Source: Luteimonas huabeiensis HB2
GTDB lineage: Bacteria; Pseudomonadota; Gammaproteobacteria; Xanthomonadales; Xanthomonadaceae
DNA: 64,000 nucleotides
Direction of reading: 5' to 3'
NCBI RefSeq assembly: GCF_000559025.1
Contig: NZ_JAAN01000015.1
Coordinates: 79,791 to 143,790 of the forward strand
In this document: in pieces, positions 63,149-64,000 of the stretch
How positions within the stretch are numbered: position 1 is the first letter of the stretch
Layout: each line of letters begins with the position of its first letter
Program-made: the position numbers and the translations under genes
The notes under the pieces: generated by a model
Database searches by the model: none
What the model was told of the DNA's origin: nothing
The model's input: the letters and a program-made list of their open reading frames with translations, nothing else

Positions 63149-63658
63149 TCAGCGCCTGGTCCGCGAGGACCAGTGGATGTGGACGATCCGCCAGCCGTCG
63201 GCGGTCTGCTTCAGCACCATCGTCTCGGTGCTCTGGACGGTCAGTGGCTGGCCGTCCTTCTGGGCGTGCAGCTCGCTTTCGGTTCCGACCCACGCGAACT
63301 CGCCAGCGGTTCGTGCACGCTGACGGAGCAGCTGGCGATGGGCGCCCTTGAGGAACGCCGCATCGCTGACTGCGTGATGGCCCATGTATTCCTCGCGGCT
63401 GCGTTCTGCACCTCCGGACTCGAGGATGAGAACGTCGGCAGCGAGCAGGGCTTCGACCGTGGCCAGGTCGCCGCTGGAGAGGGCGGCGTTGAAGCGCTCC
63501 GCCACGTCGACGGCGGCCTTCGCGGCGGCCGGCACGTCGACGTCCGCCGCTGCCGCAGCGGCGGGGTGATGTGCATGCGACTGTGCCGTCTGCGCCATTG
63601 CGGGCGACACCATTGCCAGCATCAGCGCGAGGCCAGACGAAATTGCTGTTGCATTCAT
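63149..63658 (-). CDS. Exported SnoaL/DUF4440-like (NTF2-fold) protein
   Basis: 169 residues: signal peptide (ALMLAMVSPAMAQ), a His/Ala linker (SHAHHPAAAAAADVDVPAA), then the NTF2-like cone (FNAALSSGDLATVEALLAADVLILESGG ... TETMVLKQTADGWRIVHIHWSSR). Such proteins bind small molecules or have weak isomerase activity. It lies 14 bases before the DUF411 gene, so it belongs to the copper set; its own task is unknown. Confidence 0.8.
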   Translation of the reverse strand: MNATAISSGLALMLAMVSPAMAQTAQSHAHHPAAAAAADVDVPAAAKAAVDVAERFNAALSSGDLATVEALLAADVLILESGGAERSREEYMGHHAVSDAAFLKGAHRQLLRQRARTAGEFAWVGTESELHAQKDGQPLTVQSTETMVLKQTADGWRIVHIHWSSRTRR

Positions 63659-63675
63659 TGTTCAACTCCAGGTTT

Positions 63676-64000
63676 TCAGTGAGTGTGCGCAGGGCCGTCT
63701 TCGGCCTCGGTCATATGGGGTGAAGGTGGAGACTGCACTTTGCCATCGGCATGGCGATGCTCTACCGCGCGGACTTCTGTGTCGGTAACACGCTTTCCGT
63801 GGTCATCGTCCATACCCGGCGACTGCGCGTGCGGCATCGCGTCGCTCCCGGCTGTGGGCTGGGCAGGGTGATCCTCCGTCGCCGCCTCGTCATGGTCGTC
63901 GTCGTGTGTCTCGCCGCCGCCATGCGCGTGGCCTTCGCTGCTGTCGACCAGTTCCCTGTATGCAGCCGCGTCGAGCGTGGGCAGCACCTGCAGGAACGCG
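63676..64000 (-). CDS. C-terminal part of a His/Asp-rich protein (cut by window edge)
   Basis: The frame is open from the window end: AFLQVLPTLDAAAYRELVDS, then a His-rich tail (EGHAHGGGETHDDDHDEAA, MDDDHGKRVTD, HRHADGK, GPAHTH-stop). The visible 107 residues contain no conserved domain I can name; the tail is a metal-binding type. It lies 17 bases before the SnoaL-like gene. It is probably the end of a larger copper-island membrane or outer-membrane protein. Confidence 0.55.
   Translation of the reverse strand, partial: AFLQVLPTLDAAAYRELVDSSEGHAHGGGETHDDDHDEAATEDHPAQPTAGSDAMPHAQSPGMDDDHGKRVTDTEVRAVEHRHADGKVQSPPSPHMTEAEDGPAHTH

Overview
The window is high-GC chromosome of a gamma-proteobacterium of the Xanthomonadaceae (Lysobacter / Luteimonas / Xanthomonas relatives). 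The main evidence is the block pncC - lexA - recA - recX - alaS - csrA - tRNA-Ser, the Xanthomonas-type LexA operator TTAGTAGTAATACTACTAA in front of lexA, and the protein sequences themselves. Species cannot be fixed from the sequence alone.

Layout. 1-823: start of mutS (minus strand, cut by the window edge). 824-10158: accessory DNA. It holds a frameshifted IS3-family element, a lower-GC AAA_13-type ATPase, a broken IS5/IS3 mosaic transposase, and a secreted Rhs/YD-repeat protein with a low-GC candidate immunity gene. 10576-13179: TonB-dependent receptor. 13304-21749: core genes (pncC, a UbiB-like kinase, lexA, recA, an internally deleted recX, alaS, csrA, tRNA-Ser(GCU), tRNA-Arg(ACG)). 21750-64000: a metal-resistance island that starts at the 3' end of tRNA-Arg and runs off the window.

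Island modules in order: debris (integrase-arm-like repeats, hsdM fragment, H-NS-family gene); a divalent-metal module (MerR-type sensor, CDF exporter, CzcCBA efflux, czcD cut by an IS3 element); arsenic (acr3-arsC-arsR and divergent arsH); a mercury-uptake-like operon (merT-merP-GDCC protein, with a truncated merR and no merA) coupled to an ATP-grasp-like gene; a 12-kb minus-strand operon opened by a MerR regulator; CusCBA; and copper genes copA-cueR, copD, copC, a Cys-rich four-helix copper protein, a DUF411 lipoprotein and others. Everything from 37768 to 64000 lies on the minus strand.

The most unusual unit is the 12-kb operon (50989 down to 37768). It joins a MerR regulator, a His-rich DUF2933 protein, a membrane methyltransferase, an MBL/beta-CASP hydrolase, an AMP-phosphorylase-like enzyme, a PRPP synthetase, a phosphoketolase, a UbiB-like kinase, a CopB-type copper ATPase and an acetate kinase. 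Several of these genes overlap by 4 bases. Its composition suggests that metal export is tied to an alternative pentose-phosphate to acetyl-phosphate to ATP route.

A second theme is promoter geometry. The -10 elements of lexA, merT, arsR and arsH lie only 3-7 bases from their start codons and no Shine-Dalgarno sequence is visible, so these stress genes look leaderless.
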